Assembly: GCF_000327065.1 (NCBI RefSeq)
Contig: NC_019936.1
Location: 3,252,001 to 3,316,000, forward strand
Length of the DNA stretch: 64,000 nucleotides
Source of the DNA: Stutzerimonas stutzeri RCH2
GTDB lineage: Bacteria > Pseudomonadota > Gammaproteobacteria > Pseudomonadales > Pseudomonadaceae
Direction: 5' to 3'
Part shown: piece by piece, positions 38,506 to 48,676 of the stretch
How positions within the stretch are numbered: position 1 is the stretch's first letter
How the letters are laid out: every line of letters begins with the position of its first letter
Translations under genes and position numbers: made by a program
The notes under the pieces: model-generated
What the model saw: only the letters and a program-made list of their open reading frames with translations
Databases searched by the model: none
What the model was told of the DNA's origin: nothing

Positions 38506-41180
38506 CCTCATTGAAAATCTGGGACATCCACGGTGGCATCCATCCGCCGGAGCACAAGGACCTGTCCAACCGCACGCCGATTCAGCCGGCACCGTTGCCT
38601 CAACGCCTGATCCTGCCACTGGCGCAGCACCTCGGTGCCCCGGCGGAGCCTTGTGTAACGCTCGGCGAGCGAGTGCTCAAGGGTCAACAGATCGCTGTCG
38701 CCAGCGGTTTCGTCAGCGCCCCGCTGCACGCCCCAACGTCCGGCGTGGTCAGCCTTATCGGCCCACAGCCCTACCCGCATGTATCAGGCATGCTCGCCAA
38801 CGCGATCGTCATCGACAGCGATGGCGAAGACAAATGGATCGAGCTGCAGCCGCAGCCGGATTACCGTGAACTCGAGCGCCCTGCCCTGCTCGAGCTGATT
38901 CGCCAGGCCGGCATCAGCGGCCTCGGCGGCGCAGGCTTCCCCACCGCGGTGAAGCTCAGTCCACCACCGACGCAGACGATCCGCACGCTGATCATCAACG
39001 GCACCGAGTGCGAACCCTACATCACCGCCGATGATCTGCTGATGCGCGAGAAAGCCGCCCAACTGGTGGCTGGTATCGAAATCCTTGCGCACCTGATCCA
39101 ACCGCAGGAAGTGCTGATCGGTATCGAGGACAACAAGCCCGAAGCGATCGCCGCCGTGCGCGCAGCCATCGGCGAGCGGCCGTTCGTTCTGAAGGTATTC
39201 CCGACCAAGTATCCGTCCGGTGGTGAAAAGCAACTGATCCAGATTCTCACTGGCGAAGAAGTCCCCAGCGGCGGGCTGCCCGCGGACATCGGCATGCTCT
39301 GCCAGAACGTCGGCACCTGTGTCGCCATCCATGACGCCGTACTGCTCGGCAAACCGCTGATCTCGCGCATCACCACCCTAACCGGCGAAGCGCTGGCGCG
39401 GCCGATGAACGTCGAGGTGCTGATCGGCACCGCCGTGGATGAGCTACTGGCCTTCGCTGGTCTCGAGCAGAACAGGCTCAATCGCCTGATCATGGGCGGC
39501 CCGATGATGGGCTTCACCCTGCCATCTCTCGAGGTGCCGGTGGTCAAGACCACCAACTGTCTGCTTGCCAGTGCCCTTGAGGAATTGCCGCCGCCACCGC
39601 CAGCGCTGCCGTGCATCCGCTGTGGTGAATGCGCCGAAGCCTGTCCAGTCAGCCTGCTGCCGCAGCAACTGCATTTCTTTGCCCTTGGCCAGGAGCACGA
39701 ACAGCTCAAGGCCCATCATCTGTTCGACTGCATCGAGTGCGGTGCCTGCGCCTACGTCTGCCCGTCCAGCATTCCGCTGGTGCAGTACTACCGCGCCGCC
39801 AAAGGTGAAATTCGCGAACTGGAACAGAAGCAGCAGAAAGCCGAACACTCTAAGCAGCGCTTCGAACTGCGCCAGGAACGGCTGCGCCGAGCCGAAGAAC
39901 AGAAGGAAGCCGAGCGCAAGGCCCGCGCCGAACGTGCAGCCCGCGCCAAAGCTGCGCAAAGCGAAGCTGGAGCAGCCACCATCACGACGGCGGCTCCGGT
40001 CCAGGCCCAGAAAGCGGGCCTTTCCGACGCGCAGAAGAAACTGAAGATCGAAGCCAGCATGGCCCAGGTTGCCTTGAAAAAGGCCGAAAAGCAGCTCGCC
40101 GCCCACGACACAGCCGAACTGCAGGCGCAGGTCGCCGATCTGCGCAAAGCCGCCGAGGCGGCGCAAAACGCGCTGGATGCCGCCATGCAGGAAAGTGCCA
40201 GTACCGCGTCGGCACCAGCCACCACGCCGGTGGACGAAGAGGCGCTGAAAAAGGCCAAGATCGAAGCAGCCATGCTCAAGGCGCAGATCCGCAAGCTGGA
40301 GAAGGTCGAGACGCCGGACGACGACCAGCAGGCCGAACTCGCCCGCCTGCGCCAGCAACTGCACGAAGCCGAACAGGCCCTGACCGCCGCGCAAGACGCA
40401 ACACCCGCGCCGGCCGCCAAACCGGCCGATGACGAGGCGCTGAAGAAAGCCAAGATCGAAGCGGCCATGCTCAAGGCACAGATCCGCAAGCTGGAGAAGG
40501 TCGAGGCGCCGGACGACGACCAGCAGGCCGAGCTCGCTCGTCTGCGCCAGCAACTGCACGAAGCCGAACAGGCTCTGGCCGCCGCGCAGAGTGCTGCGCC
40601 CGCTCCCGCCGCCAAGCGGGCCGCTGACGAGACGCTGAAGAAGGCCAAGATCGAAGCGGCCATGCTCAAGGCGCAGATCCGCAAGCTGGAGAAGCTCGAG
40701 TCACCGGACGACGACCAGCAGGCCGAACTCGCCCGCCTGCGCCAGCAACTGCACGAAGCCGAGCAGGCCCTGGCCGCCGCGCAGAGTGCTGCACCCGCTC
40801 CCGCCGCCAAACCGGCCGATGACGAAGCGCTGAAGAAAGCCAAGATCGAGCTGGCGATGAAACGCGCCGAACTCAAGAAAGCAGAGAAAGCCGGTGCAGA
40901 CGAGGCAGAACTCAGTCGCCTGCGTGACGCACTGGCCGCAGCCGAGCAGGCTTTGCATGCCGCAGAAGACGCCTCGCAAAAGCCTGCGCCGGAACTGGTA
41001 CGCACCAGCAAGCCAGGCGTCGATGATCGCCAGAGAGAACTCAAGACCGAACTTGCCTTTGCCCGAGCCGACCTGCGCAAGCTGGAGCGTGACGAGAATG
41101 CAGAGCCGGGCGCGGTAGAAGCGGCCCGCACACGGTTGAGTGAAGCGGAGCGCCAACTCGCGGACTACCAAGGCTCATGA
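38502..41180 (+). CDS. rnfC: Electron transport complex subunit RnfC with long repeat tail
   Basis: Peripheral subunit that binds NADH and FMN and carries two [4Fe-4S] clusters. It has 892 residues, longer than E. coli RsxC (740) because of an extended tail. Residues 1-430 form the conserved core, with ferredoxin motifs [13 protein letters not shown] near 370 and [13 protein letters not shown] near 409. From about 440 on the protein is Ala/Lys/Glu/Gln-rich and predicted coiled coil, with three near-identical 65-residue repeats (about residues 580-775) followed by degenerate ones. No electron-transfer motif lies in the tail. The frame is open throughout. Confidence 0.95.
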   Translation: MTSLKIWDIHGGIHPPEHKDLSNRTPIQPAPLPQRLILPLAQHLGAPAEPCVTLGERVLKGQQIAVASGFVSAPLHAPTSGVVSLIGPQPYPHVSGMLANAIVIDSDGEDKWIELQPQPDYRELERPALLELIRQAGISGLGGAGFPTAVKLSPPPTQTIRTLIINGTECEPYITADDLLMREKAAQLVAGIEILAHLIQPQEVLIGIEDNKPEAIAAVRAAIGERPFVLKVFPTKYPSGGEKQLIQILTGEEVPSGGLPADIGMLCQNVGTCVAIHDAVLLGKPLISRITTLTGEALARPMNVEVLIGTAVDELLAFAGLEQNRLNRLIMGGPMMGFTLPSLEVPVVKTTNCLLASALEELPPPPPALPCIRCGECAEACPVSLLPQQLHFFALGQEHEQLKAHHLFDCIECGACAYVCPSSIPLVQYYRAAKGEIRELEQKQQKAEHSKQRFELRQERLRRAEEQKEAERKARAERAARAKAAQSEAGAATITTAAPVQAQKAGLSDAQKKLKIEASMAQVALKKAEKQLAAHDTAELQAQVADLRKAAEAAQNALDAAMQESASTASAPATTPVDEEALKKAKIEAAMLKAQIRKLEKVETPDDDQQAELARLRQQLHEAEQALTAAQDATPAPAAKPADDEALKKAKIEAAMLKAQIRKLEKVEAPDDDQQAELARLRQQLHEAEQALAAAQSAAPAPAAKRAADETLKKAKIEAAMLKAQIRKLEKLESPDDDQQAELARLRQQLHEAEQALAAAQSAAPAPAAKPADDEALKKAKIELAMKRAELKKAEKAGADEAELSRLRDALAAAEQALHAAEDASQKPAPELVRTSKPGVDDRQRELKTELAFARADLRKLERDENAEPGAVEAARTRLSEAERQLADYQGS
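40242..40826 (+). repeat. Three 195-bp tandem repeats within rnfC
   Basis: Units start at 40242, 40437 and 40632, each exactly 195 bases (65 codons), beginning [20 protein letters not shown] and containing [21 protein letters not shown] fourth unit starting at 40827 soon diverges, and a more degenerate relative lies near 40030-40190. Units differ mainly at synonymous or conservative positions. Confidence 0.95.
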
Positions 41181-41208
41181 GCGCTGCGCATGGAACAGGC
41201 GCAGCGCT
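41181..41208 (+). other. Stem-loop between rnfC and rnfD
   Basis: GCGCTGCGC and GCGCAGCGC form a perfect 9-base-pair stem with a 10-base loop directly after the rnfC stop. Without a T-run it may protect or process the mRNA rather than end it. It lies in the only sizeable gap (103 bases) within the rnf operon. Confidence 0.6.
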
Positions 41209-41283
41209 GGCGCCATTAACGCATCTGATTCGTCGGAAGGTTGCTTAGCCTTCCAATGACAACGCTTTAGACCCGGAGAGCCA

Positions 41284-42312
41284 ATGGCCCTGCCCCGCAT
41301 CACCTCGCCCCACGCCAAGGGCCCCAGCCGTACCCAGCGGGTCATGCTGCTGGTGCTTGCAGCCACGCTGCCCGGCGTGGTTGTCCTGACTTGGCTCTAC
41401 GGCGCCGGCACGCTGATCAACCTGGCCTGGGCCTGCGCCGCTGCGCTGGGTTTCGAAGCCGCGATTCTCCGGCTGCGTCAGCGTCCGGTAGGTTTCTTTT
41501 TGCGCGACGGTAGCGTGCTGGTGACCGCCGTGTTGTTGGCACTGGCTTTGCCACCCTATTCGCCCTGGTGGCTGACGTTGATTGCCACTGGCTGCGCCGT
41601 GGTTTTCGGCAAACAACTGTATGGCGGGCTCGGCCAGAACCCCTTCAACCCGGCGATGATCGGTTACGTGGTGGTGCTGATTTCCTTCCCGGTGGAAATG
41701 ACCACCTGGCCGGTGCCGCACAGCGTCGGGCTGAGTGCCGGCTTGCAGCACATCCTCGGCATCGCCTCGCTGCCCGATGGCTGGACCCAGGCCACGGCGC
41801 TCGATGTACTGAAGGTGAACAAGAGCCTGACCATCGGCGAACTGTGGAGCAACCCGGCCTTCGGCCACTTCGGCGGCATCGGTTCGGAGGTGGTGAACCT
41901 GGCATTCCTGGCTGGCGGCCTGTTCCTGCTGCACAAACGGCTGTTCAGCTGGCACGCGCCGGTCGGCATGCTTGGCGCCCTTCTATTGATGAGCCTGGTG
42001 TTCTGGAATGGCTCGGGCTCCGATAGCAACGGATCGCCGCTGTTCCACCTGCTCAGCGGTGCCACCATGCTCGGCGCCTTCTTCATCGTCACCGATCCGG
42101 TCAGCAGCGCCACCAGCCCGCGCGGACGCCTTATCTTCGGCGCCGGCGTCGGTATTCTGGTGTATGTCATCCGCGCCTGGGGCGGCTACCCGGACGGTGT
42201 GGCCTTCGGCGTACTGCTGATGAACCTCGCCGCCCCCACCATCGACTACTACACCCGCCCGCGCACCTACGGTCACCGTAAGGCCGAGCGCGGCTTCAAG
42301 CTGGGCGAATGA
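41284..42312 (+). CDS. rnfD: Electron transport complex subunit RnfD
   Basis: Integral membrane subunit of 342 residues with many hydrophobic helices; it carries a covalently bound FMN in other bacteria. The probable flavin-attachment segment is [13 protein letters not shown] near residues 163-175, where TQAT replaces the usual S/T-G-A-T. A second SGAT lies near 258-261. [14 protein letters not shown] is the conserved helix start. It overlaps rnfG by four bases. Confidence 0.94.
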   Translation: MALPRITSPHAKGPSRTQRVMLLVLAATLPGVVVLTWLYGAGTLINLAWACAAALGFEAAILRLRQRPVGFFLRDGSVLVTAVLLALALPPYSPWWLTLIATGCAVVFGKQLYGGLGQNPFNPAMIGYVVVLISFPVEMTTWPVPHSVGLSAGLQHILGIASLPDGWTQATALDVLKVNKSLTIGELWSNPAFGHFGGIGSEVVNLAFLAGGLFLLHKRLFSWHAPVGMLGALLLMSLVFWNGSGSDSNGSPLFHLLSGATMLGAFFIVTDPVSSATSPRGRLIFGAGVGILVYVIRAWGGYPDGVAFGVLLMNLAAPTIDYYTRPRTYGHRKAERGFKLGE

Positions 42313-43088
42313 TCATGATGCTTCCGGAAATCAGTCGCTCGATGTTGAAGAACGCCGCGGTGCTGGGCCTGTTCGCAGTCGTCACGGTGGGCGCGGTGAC
42401 ACTGCTCCAGCAAGGCACTGCCGAACATATCCAGGCCGCCGAACGTGCTGCACAGGTACGCGCACTAGGCGAAATTCTGCCGGCTGGCAGCTATGACAAT
42501 CACCTGCTCGATAACAGCGTGCTGCTCCAGGACCGCTTGCTGGGCAACCGAAGCCCACTGCCTGCCTATATCGCCATCAAGGACGGCCGGCCGACCGCCG
42601 TGATCCTCCAGGCCATCGCCCCGGATGGCTACAGCGGCGCCATCCATCTGCTGGTCGGCATTCGCGCCGACGGCCGTGTCGCCGGTGTCCGGGTTATCGG
42701 CCACCGGGAAACGCCAGGCTTGGGTGACAAGATCGACTTGGCCAAGAGCCAATGGATTCGGGGCTTCGAAGACAAGTCGCTGGAAAACCCGCAGGCCGAG
42801 GGCTGGGCGGTGAAGAAGGATCGCGGCGAGTTCGACCAGTTCGCTGGCGCCACCATCACACCGCGGGCCGTGGTCGGCGCGGTGCACCGCGCGCTGCAGT
42901 ACTTCGATGCACACAAGGCCGAGCTGCTAACGCCCGGAGGAGAGACGACCGAGGCCACTGGCGATGCCCTGGAAAGCCGCAGCGAACCTGAGGAAACCAC
43001 CGTGCATTCCCGGGCCGGCAGTGCCGCCACGCGCGATGAACTGCGCACCACCGAGCCGGCCGCCGAGCCGCAAGGGGATCAGCCATGA
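42309..43088 (+). CDS. rnfG: Electron transport complex subunit RnfG
   Basis: Periplasmic flavoprotein subunit with an N-terminal membrane helix (about residues 14-32). FMN is attached through Thr in a GAT motif; here [16 protein letters not shown] near residue 178. The core matches the roughly 206 residues of E. coli RsxG, but the protein has 259, with a polar C-terminal extension of about 45 residues rich in Glu, Thr, Ser and Ala. The start is ATGATCATGATG, so a start three codons later is equally possible. Confidence 0.93.
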   Translation: MIMMLPEISRSMLKNAAVLGLFAVVTVGAVTLLQQGTAEHIQAAERAAQVRALGEILPAGSYDNHLLDNSVLLQDRLLGNRSPLPAYIAIKDGRPTAVILQAIAPDGYSGAIHLLVGIRADGRVAGVRVIGHRETPGLGDKIDLAKSQWIRGFEDKSLENPQAEGWAVKKDRGEFDQFAGATITPRAVVGAVHRALQYFDAHKAELLTPGGETTEATGDALESRSEPEETTVHSRAGSAATRDELRTTEPAAEPQGDQP

Positions 43089-43798
43089 GCACACCCAGCT
43101 ACCGCGAACTGACCGTCAACGGCCTGTGGAAGAACAACCCGGCACTGGTGCAGCTGCTTGGCCTGTGCCCGCTGCTCGGCGTCAGCAACTCGGCGGTCAA
43201 CGCCCTCGGCCTCGGCCTGGCAACCATGCTGGTACTGACCTGTTCGAATATCGGCGTCTCGCTGGTGCGCGGCGTGGTCAACACCGCGGTGCGCCTGCCG
43301 GCATTTGTGATGATCATCGCCGCGCTGACCACCTGCATCGAGCTGCTGATGCAGGCCTTCACCTATGAGCTGTATCAGATCCTCGGCATCTTCATCCCGC
43401 TGATCACGACCAACTGCGTGATCCTCGGCCGCGCCGACGGCTTCGCGGCCAAACACAACCCGCTGATCGCCGGCTTCGATGGCGTGGTCATGGGCATCGG
43501 CTTCTGCCTGGTGTTGGTAGTGCTCGGCGGCCTGCGCGAGCTGTTCGGCACCGGCGCGCTGTTCGCCAACATGCATCTGCTGTTCGGCCCCATCGCCAAT
43601 GACTGGCAGATCACCCTGTTCAACGACTACAAAGGCTTCCTGCTGGCCATCCTGCCGCCTGGCGCCTTCATCGTCCTCGGTCTGCTGATCGCCCTGAAGA
43701 ACCGGATCGACCAACAGCTCGCAGAGCGTGCCCGTGCCGCTCAGCCAGCGGCGCCGGCTGCCAGTCGCCGCGTGCGCGTAACCGGCGTGATCGAGTGA
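43085..43798 (+). CDS. rnfE: Electron transport complex subunit RnfE
   Basis: Membrane subunit of 237 residues, homologous to RnfA, forming a pseudo-symmetric pair with it. Conserved features are [19 protein letters not shown] and [15 protein letters not shown], each with a Cys near the shared [2Fe-2S] site. Last gene of rnfABCDGE, overlapping rnfG by four bases, with nth 10 bases further on. Confidence 0.95.
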   Translation: MSTPSYRELTVNGLWKNNPALVQLLGLCPLLGVSNSAVNALGLGLATMLVLTCSNIGVSLVRGVVNTAVRLPAFVMIIAALTTCIELLMQAFTYELYQILGIFIPLITTNCVILGRADGFAAKHNPLIAGFDGVVMGIGFCLVLVVLGGLRELFGTGALFANMHLLFGPIANDWQITLFNDYKGFLLAILPPGAFIVLGLLIALKNRIDQQLAERARAAQPAAPAASRRVRVTGVIE

Positions 43799-43808
43799 GC
43801 CTGACCGG

Positions 43809-44447
43809 ATGAACAGCGAAAAACGCCGGGAGATTTTCCGACGCCTGCATGAAGACAACCCCGAGCCAAAGACCGAACTGGCATACAACACGCCTTTCGA
43901 ACTGCTGATCGCGGTGATTCTTTCGGCGCAGGCCACCGATGTCGGCGTAAACAAGGCCACCGCCAAGCTCTATCCGGTGGCCAACACTCCAGAAGCGATC
44001 TATGCACTTGGCTACGACGGGCTGTGCGAATACATCCGCACCATCGGCCTGTATCCGAGCAAGGCGAAGAACGTCATCGAGACCTGCCGCATCCTGATCG
44101 AGAAGCATGGCGGCCAGGTGCCGGACAATCGCGAGGATCTGGAAGCACTTCCCGGGGTGGGCCGCAAGACCGCCAACGTGGTACTGAACACGGCATTCCG
44201 CCAGTTCACCATGGCGGTGGACACCCACATTTTCCGGGTCAGCAACCGCACCGGCATCGCTCCCGGAAAGAACGTGCTTGAGGTGGAGCGCAAGCTGATC
44301 CGCTTCGTGCCCAAGGAATATCTTCTCGACGCGCACCACTGGCTGATCCTGCACGGGCGCTATGTCTGCAAGGCGCGCAAGCCGCAATGTGGCAGCTGTC
44401 GGATCGAAGACCTGTGTGAATACAAGCACAAGACTTCCGACGATTGA
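43809..44447 (+). CDS. nth: Endonuclease III
   Basis: DNA glycosylase and AP lyase that removes oxidised pyrimidines. The protein has 212 residues: the helix-hairpin-helix LPGVGRKTANVVLN near 116-129 with the catalytic Lys, the catalytic Asp in VDTHIFRVSNR near 139, and a C-terminal [4Fe-4S] site with Cys in CKARKPQCGSCRIEDLC. The rnf-nth order recurs in gammaproteobacteria and suggests a link between Rnf and Fe-S redox state. Confidence 0.97.
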   Translation: MNSEKRREIFRRLHEDNPEPKTELAYNTPFELLIAVILSAQATDVGVNKATAKLYPVANTPEAIYALGYDGLCEYIRTIGLYPSKAKNVIETCRILIEKHGGQVPDNREDLEALPGVGRKTANVVLNTAFRQFTMAVDTHIFRVSNRTGIAPGKNVLEVERKLIRFVPKEYLLDAHHWLILHGRYVCKARKPQCGSCRIEDLCEYKHKTSDD

Positions 44448-44489
44448 GCGGGCCAGCGAAAAGCTTGTATCGCGATTGAAAAAAACTTT

Positions 44490-44518
44490 TTTACCGGCTT
44501 CGAAATTGCGGCTATAAG
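44490..44518 (+). promoter_or_regulatory. Candidate promoter of the small acidic gene
   Basis: TTTACC at 44490-44495 and TATAAG at 44513-44518 with a 17-base spacer, about 35 bases before the GTG start. Confidence 0.5.
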
Positions 44519-44555
44519 GTGCGCCAAGAGCGCCCCGTAGCCGTGGAGTGAACAA

Positions 44556-44735
44556 GTGGCCGAGAAAGAAGACATTCAGATCGAAGACGATTTCATCGCC
44601 GAAGATGACGACGAGAGCAGCGAAGCGCCCGTCGAGGTCGCCAAGACCAATCTGACCAAGCGCCGTATCATCGACAACCTGCTCGAGGAACGCCGCCTGC
44701 AGAAGCAGTTGAACGACTTCGACTTCGATCTATAA
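44556..44735 (+). CDS. PA3496-type small acidic protein
   Basis: A 59-residue protein starting at GTG (VAEKEDIQIEDDF), with GGAGTGAAC before it as ribosome site. The N-terminal half is strongly acidic, and the C-terminal half is a basic helix (TKRRIIDNLLEERRLQKQL) ending DFDFDL. It matches the small PA3496 family next to nth in Pseudomonas, annotated as a putative envelope integrity protein on weak grounds. It is soluble with no signal peptide. It has its own promoter and terminator. Confidence 0.82.
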   Translation: MAEKEDIQIEDDFIAEDDDESSEAPVEVAKTNLTKRRIIDNLLEERRLQKQLNDFDFDL

Positions 44736-44738
44736 AGA

Positions 44739-44764
44739 AAAAGCCCCGAAAGGGGCTTTTTTCA
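44739..44764. terminator. Bidirectional terminator before gloA
   Basis: AAAAGCCCC-GAAA-GGGGCTTTTTT, four bases after the small acidic gene and 24 bases from the end of the convergent gloA. Confidence 0.9.
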
Positions 44765-44787
44765 TATCCGCTTATTCATGCCGCCGA

Positions 44788-45180
44788 TCAGTCGGCGCGC
44801 TTGGGCGAAAGCAGTTCAATCTTGTAACCGTCCGGATCCTCGACGAACGCCAGGATGCTGGAGCCATGCATCATCGGCCCTGGTTCACGGGTGATCTTGC
44901 CACCGCGCGCCCGGATATCTTCGCAGGCCTTGTAGACGTCCTCGACCTCCAGGGCGATATGACCATAGCCGTTGCCCAACTCGTAGGTCTCGACGCCCCA
45001 GTTGTGGGTCAGCTCGATGACGCTGTTGTGCGCTTCGTCGCCGTAGCCGACGAAGGCCAGGGTGAACTTACCGTCCGGATAGTCCTTGCGGCGCAGCAGG
45101 GTCATGCCCAGCACTTCGGTATAGAAGGCGATGGACTTATCCATATCGCCGACGCGCAGCATGGTATGCAGCAGTCTCAT
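44788..45180 (-). CDS. gloA: Lactoylglutathione lyase (glyoxalase I)
   Basis: Converts the methylglyoxal-glutathione hemithioacetal to lactoylglutathione. The protein has 130 residues with all four metal ligands: His5, Glu56, His74 and Glu122, as in the nickel-type E. coli enzyme. P. aeruginosa carries several glyoxalase I genes; by position next to argG this corresponds to the one called gloA1. Confidence 0.96.
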   Translation of the reverse strand: MRLLHTMLRVGDMDKSIAFYTEVLGMTLLRRKDYPDGKFTLAFVGYGDEAHNSVIELTHNWGVETYELGNGYGHIALEVEDVYKACEDIRARGGKITREPGPMMHGSSILAFVEDPDGYKIELLSPKRAD

Positions 45181-45227
45181 GATTCAGATCTCCTCGTTCG
45201 GCAGCGCTTGTGGCAGTGCAGAAAGTA

Positions 45228-45251
45228 CAACCCCGGCACATGGCCGGGGTC
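45228..45251 (-). terminator. argG terminator
   Basis: On the minus strand ACCCCGGC-CATG-TGCCGGGGT, followed by TGTACTTTC, 25 bases after the argG stop. Confidence 0.6.
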
Positions 45252-45275
45252 GGTTGGCTCAGGCGCGCCAGCTTA

Positions 45276-46493
45276 TCAGAACTGGGTGCGGCCCTTGCCG
45301 GCAGCGATGCGCATGCGCAACGCATTGAGCTTGATGAAGCCGCCAGCGTCCGCCTGGTTGTAGGCGCCGCCGTCTTCTTCGAAGGTCGCGATGTTGGCAT
45401 CGAACAGCGAGTCGTCCGACTTGCGACCGACGACGATGACGTTGCCCTTGTACAGCTTCAGACGCACCACGCCATTCACGTTGACCTGAGAGGCGTCGAT
45501 CATCTGCTGCAGCATGCTGCGCTCGGGGCTCCACCAGTAACCGTTGTAGATCAGACTGGCGTACTTGGGCATCAGCTCGTCTTTCAGGTGCGCCACTTCG
45601 CGGTCGAGAGTGATCGACTCGATAGCGCGGTGTGCCTTGAGCATGATGGTGCCGCCGGGGGTCTCGTAGCAGCCGCGCGACTTCATGCCGACGTAGCGGT
45701 TCTCGACGATGTCCAGGCGGCCGATGCCGTTCTCACCGCCGATGCGGTTCAACTCGGCCAATACCTGAGCGGGGGACATGTCCTTGCCGTCGATGGCGAC
45801 GATGTCGCCCTTGCGGTAGGTCAGCTCGATATAGGTCGGCGCATCTGGAGCTGCCTCGGGAGAGACAGTCCATTTCCACATATCTTCTTCGTGCTCGGTC
45901 CAGGTGTCTTCCAGCACACCGCCCTCGTAGGAGATGTGCAGCAGGTTGGCGTCCATGGAATACGGCGACTTCTTCTTGCCGTGGCGCTCGATCGGGATGG
46001 CATGCTTCTCGGCATAATCCATCAGCTTCTCGCGCGACAGCAGGTCCCACTCGCGCCACGGAGCGATCACCTTTACGCCCGGCTTGAGTGCGTACGCGCC
46101 CAGTTCGAAACGCACCTGATCGTTGCCCTTGCCGGTGGCACCGTGGGAAATGGCATCGGCACCGGTTTCGTTGGCGATCTCGATCAGGCGCTTGGCGATC
46201 AGCGGACGGGCGATGGAGGTACCCAGCAGGTACTCGCCTTCATACACGGTGTTGGCGCGGAACATCGGGAAGACGAAATCGCGGACGAACTCTTCGCGCA
46301 GGTCATCGATGTAGATTTCCTTGACGCCCAGTGCCTGCGCCTTGGTGCGCGCCGGCTCGACTTCTTCGCCCTGGCCGAGGTCGGCGGTGAAGGTCACCAC
46401 TTCACAGTTATAGGTGTCTTGCAGCCACTTGAGGATCACCGAGGTGTCCAGGCCACCGGAATAGGCCAGAACTACCTTCTTAACGTCCGCCAT
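45276..46493 (-). CDS. argG: Argininosuccinate synthase
   Basis: Joins citrulline and aspartate with ATP hydrolysis in arginine synthesis. The protein has 405 residues, starting with the N-type ATP pyrophosphatase loop [15 protein letters not shown] (residues 7-21). [13 protein letters not shown] and [14 protein letters not shown] follow, as in the family. Gene order gloA-argG-motY matches P. aeruginosa. Confidence 0.97.
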   Translation of the reverse strand: MADVKKVVLAYSGGLDTSVILKWLQDTYNCEVVTFTADLGQGEEVEPARTKAQALGVKEIYIDDLREEFVRDFVFPMFRANTVYEGEYLLGTSIARPLIAKRLIEIANETGADAISHGATGKGNDQVRFELGAYALKPGVKVIAPWREWDLLSREKLMDYAEKHAIPIERHGKKKSPYSMDANLLHISYEGGVLEDTWTEHEEDMWKWTVSPEAAPDAPTYIELTYRKGDIVAIDGKDMSPAQVLAELNRIGGENGIGRLDIVENRYVGMKSRGCYETPGGTIMLKAHRAIESITLDREVAHLKDELMPKYASLIYNGYWWSPERSMLQQMIDASQVNVNGVVRLKLYKGNVIVVGRKSDDSLFDANIATFEEDGGAYNQADAGGFIKLNALRMRIAAGKGRTQF

Positions 46494-46552
46494 GCCATCA
46501 GCTCCACGGGTTGTACGGAAAGCCTGCGATTCTACCGGTCATGGCCTGGCTT

Positions 46553-47470
46553 TTACAGGGGCGCGCCGTTGGCAGGCGCTTCGGACGACGGAGCGGCGGC
46601 CGTCGCTGGCGCCGGAGGGGTAGCTTCTCGAGCCAGACGCATGGTCACTCGGCGATTCTTGGCGCGGTTCGCCTCGCTGCTGTTGGCCACCAGCGGATAG
46701 CGTTCACCGTGAAAGCGCAGCGTGATCTGCTCCACCGGGACGCCATTGGCGACCAGGTATTCCTGCACCGCCAGCGCGCGACGACGTGACAGATCACGAT
46801 TGAGCAAGCGATTGCCGCTGTTGTCGGAGTGACCGTCAAGCTCTATGCGGTTCACGCTGGGGTCGGCACGCATGAACTGCAGGATGATATCGAGCTTGGC
46901 GCGACCCAACGGATCGAGCACCACATCGCTACTGGGAAAGCCGATCTGCGACTGGCGCACCTGATCGAAGTTGACCGGCAGCAGCTTGGCCGTACAGGCG
47001 CGGTAATCTTCGTAGGCCTTGCCGAAACGCGCTGGCAACAGGCGAATTTCCAACGTATCGCCGCCGTGCAGCGTGCGATGCCTGACGACCGGACTACGCC
47101 CTTCGAGCAGACCGGCCAGCAACCGTCCCGCCTGTAACTGAGTGCTGTTGAACGGAATCTCGCCGCCGCCCACCGACACCACACCGAGATTGATGTCGCC
47201 ACGGGCAGGCTGCCAGGGCGCAGCCGCCGCGAGCAGCGTCGCCGATCCGGCACCCAGCCAGCGTTCCGGCGATTGCAGACGGAAAATCGCCTGCTCGCCG
47301 GCCCGCCGCACGAACTCGCCACTGCCAAAACCGGCAATCGGCTGAATCAGCCGGCACTCGAACTGATCCCCCTCCACTTGCCACTGCACACGCTCCAGCC
47401 GAGTCTGAAAGGTCAGGGCATTGGCCGGTGAAGCGAGCAGGCACAACAGGACGAGGGGGCGCAGGCGCAC
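46553..47470 (-). CDS. motY: Flagellar motor protein MotY (OmpA-like)
   Basis: Periplasmic T-ring component that stabilises flagellar stators. The protein has 305 residues: a signal peptide (LVLLCLLASPANALTFQ), a MotY-specific N-terminal domain (about 20-160), then an OmpA-type peptidoglycan-binding domain (ELDGHSDNSGNRLLNRDLS, NRAKNRRVTM) and a short Ala/Pro tail. I chose the GTG at 47468-47470, preceded by GGAG six bases earlier. An even stronger AGGAGGA about 26 bases upstream points to an ATC in the same frame, but no standard start codon is there. Order argG-motY-pyrC-rnt is as in P. aeruginosa. Confidence 0.88.
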   Translation of the reverse strand: MRLRPLVLLCLLASPANALTFQTRLERVQWQVEGDQFECRLIQPIAGFGSGEFVRRAGEQAIFRLQSPERWLGAGSATLLAAAAPWQPARGDINLGVVSVGGGEIPFNSTQLQAGRLLAGLLEGRSPVVRHRTLHGGDTLEIRLLPARFGKAYEDYRACTAKLLPVNFDQVRQSQIGFPSSDVVLDPLGRAKLDIILQFMRADPSVNRIELDGHSDNSGNRLLNRDLSRRRALAVQEYLVANGVPVEQITLRFHGERYPLVANSSEANRAKNRRVTMRLAREATPPAPATAAAPSSEAPANGAPL

Positions 47471-47632
47471 GATGAGCTCCGAGAGGATGCGTATTCCTCC
47501 TAGGTATCGGTGCCAGGCCGGCAAACTTGAGCAGGCGGCCTGCGGCAACCGGCTTCACAGACGAAGGCAAGATGCCGCGCCCCGGCTTTTCCGGTAGCAT
47601 TCGCGCACGTTTCACCCGCCTGGAAAGCCCGC

Positions 47633-48676
47633 ATGTCCGACCGACTTACCCTGCTGCGCCCCGACGACTGGCACATTCACCTGCGCGATGGCGCCGTCCT
47701 GCCTCACACCGTCGCGGACGCTGCTCACCAGTTCGCCCGCGCCATCATCATGCCAAATCTGGTGCCCCCGGTACGCAACGCCGACGAGGCGGAAGGCTAT
47801 CGCCAGCGCATCCTTGCGGCCCGCCCTGCAGGCAGTGATTTCGAGCCACTGATGGTGCTGTACCTCACCGACGCTACCAGTCCTGACGACATCCGCCGCG
47901 CCAAGGCCAGCGGCTTCGTCCATGCTGCCAAGCTCTATCCGGCCGGAGCGACCACCAACTCGGCATCCGGCGTGACCGCTATCGACAATATCTTCGGTGT
48001 GCTGGAAACCATGGCCGAAGTCGGCCTGCCATTGCTGGTCCACGGCGAAGTCACCCGGGGCGAGATCGATATTTTCGATCGTGAGAAGTACTTCATCGAC
48101 GAGCAGCTAAGCCGGGTAACCGCACGTTTTCCGACCCTGAGGGTAGTGTTCGAACACATCACCACCCGCGATGCCGTGCAGTTCGTCCAGGCCGCCGGCA
48201 GCAATGTCGGCGCCACCATCACCGCGCACCACCTGCTCTACAACCGCAACCACATGCTGGTCGGCGGGATCCGCCCGCACCTGTTCTGCCTGCCGGTGCT
48301 CAAGCGCAACGTCCACCAGGAAGCCCTGCTGGATGCGGCTACCAGCGGCAGCCCGAAGTTCTTCCTCGGCACCGACTCCGCGCCGCATGCACAACACGCC
48401 AAGGAAGCCGCCTGTGGTTGCGCAGGCTGTTATACCGCCCATGCGGCCATCGAACTGTATGCCGAGGCGTTCGAGCAACGCCAGGCGCTGGACAAGCTGG
48501 AAGCGTTCGCCAGCCACTTCGGACCGGACTTCTATGGCCTGCCGCGCAATACCACGCGGATCACCCTGGTACGCCAGGATTGGGACGTCCCGGCCAGCCT
48601 GCCATTTGGCGAACAGGTCGTCGTGCCGCTGCGCGCCGGTGAACGGCTGCATTGGCGTCTGGAGGCAAGCGCATGA
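47633..48676 (+). CDS. pyrC: Dihydroorotase
   Basis: Cyclises carbamoyl-aspartate to dihydroorotate in pyrimidine synthesis. The protein has 347 residues of the class II type, with the zinc ligands in [10 protein letters not shown] near residue 11, a Lys in AAKLYPAG to be carboxylated, HGEVT and FEHITT for further His ligands, and the Asp in GTDSAPH. The stop overlaps the rnt start (ATGA). Confidence 0.96.
   Translation: MSDRLTLLRPDDWHIHLRDGAVLPHTVADAAHQFARAIIMPNLVPPVRNADEAEGYRQRILAARPAGSDFEPLMVLYLTDATSPDDIRRAKASGFVHAAKLYPAGATTNSASGVTAIDNIFGVLETMAEVGLPLLVHGEVTRGEIDIFDREKYFIDEQLSRVTARFPTLRVVFEHITTRDAVQFVQAAGSNVGATITAHHLLYNRNHMLVGGIRPHLFCLPVLKRNVHQEALLDAATSGSPKFFLGTDSAPHAQHAKEAACGCAGCYTAHAAIELYAEAFEQRQALDKLEAFASHFGPDFYGLPRNTTRITLVRQDWDVPASLPFGEQVVVPLRAGERLHWRLEASA

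Noticed and set aside
40242..40826. rnfC repeats as CRISPR or satellite DNA
   Set aside because: Units are contiguous, multiples of three, and in frame with a protein; there are no spacers.
39788..41131. Ala/Ser-rich frame antisense to the rnfC repeats
   Set aside because: It is the reverse of the repeat region, so its repeats and bias are explained by rnfC.
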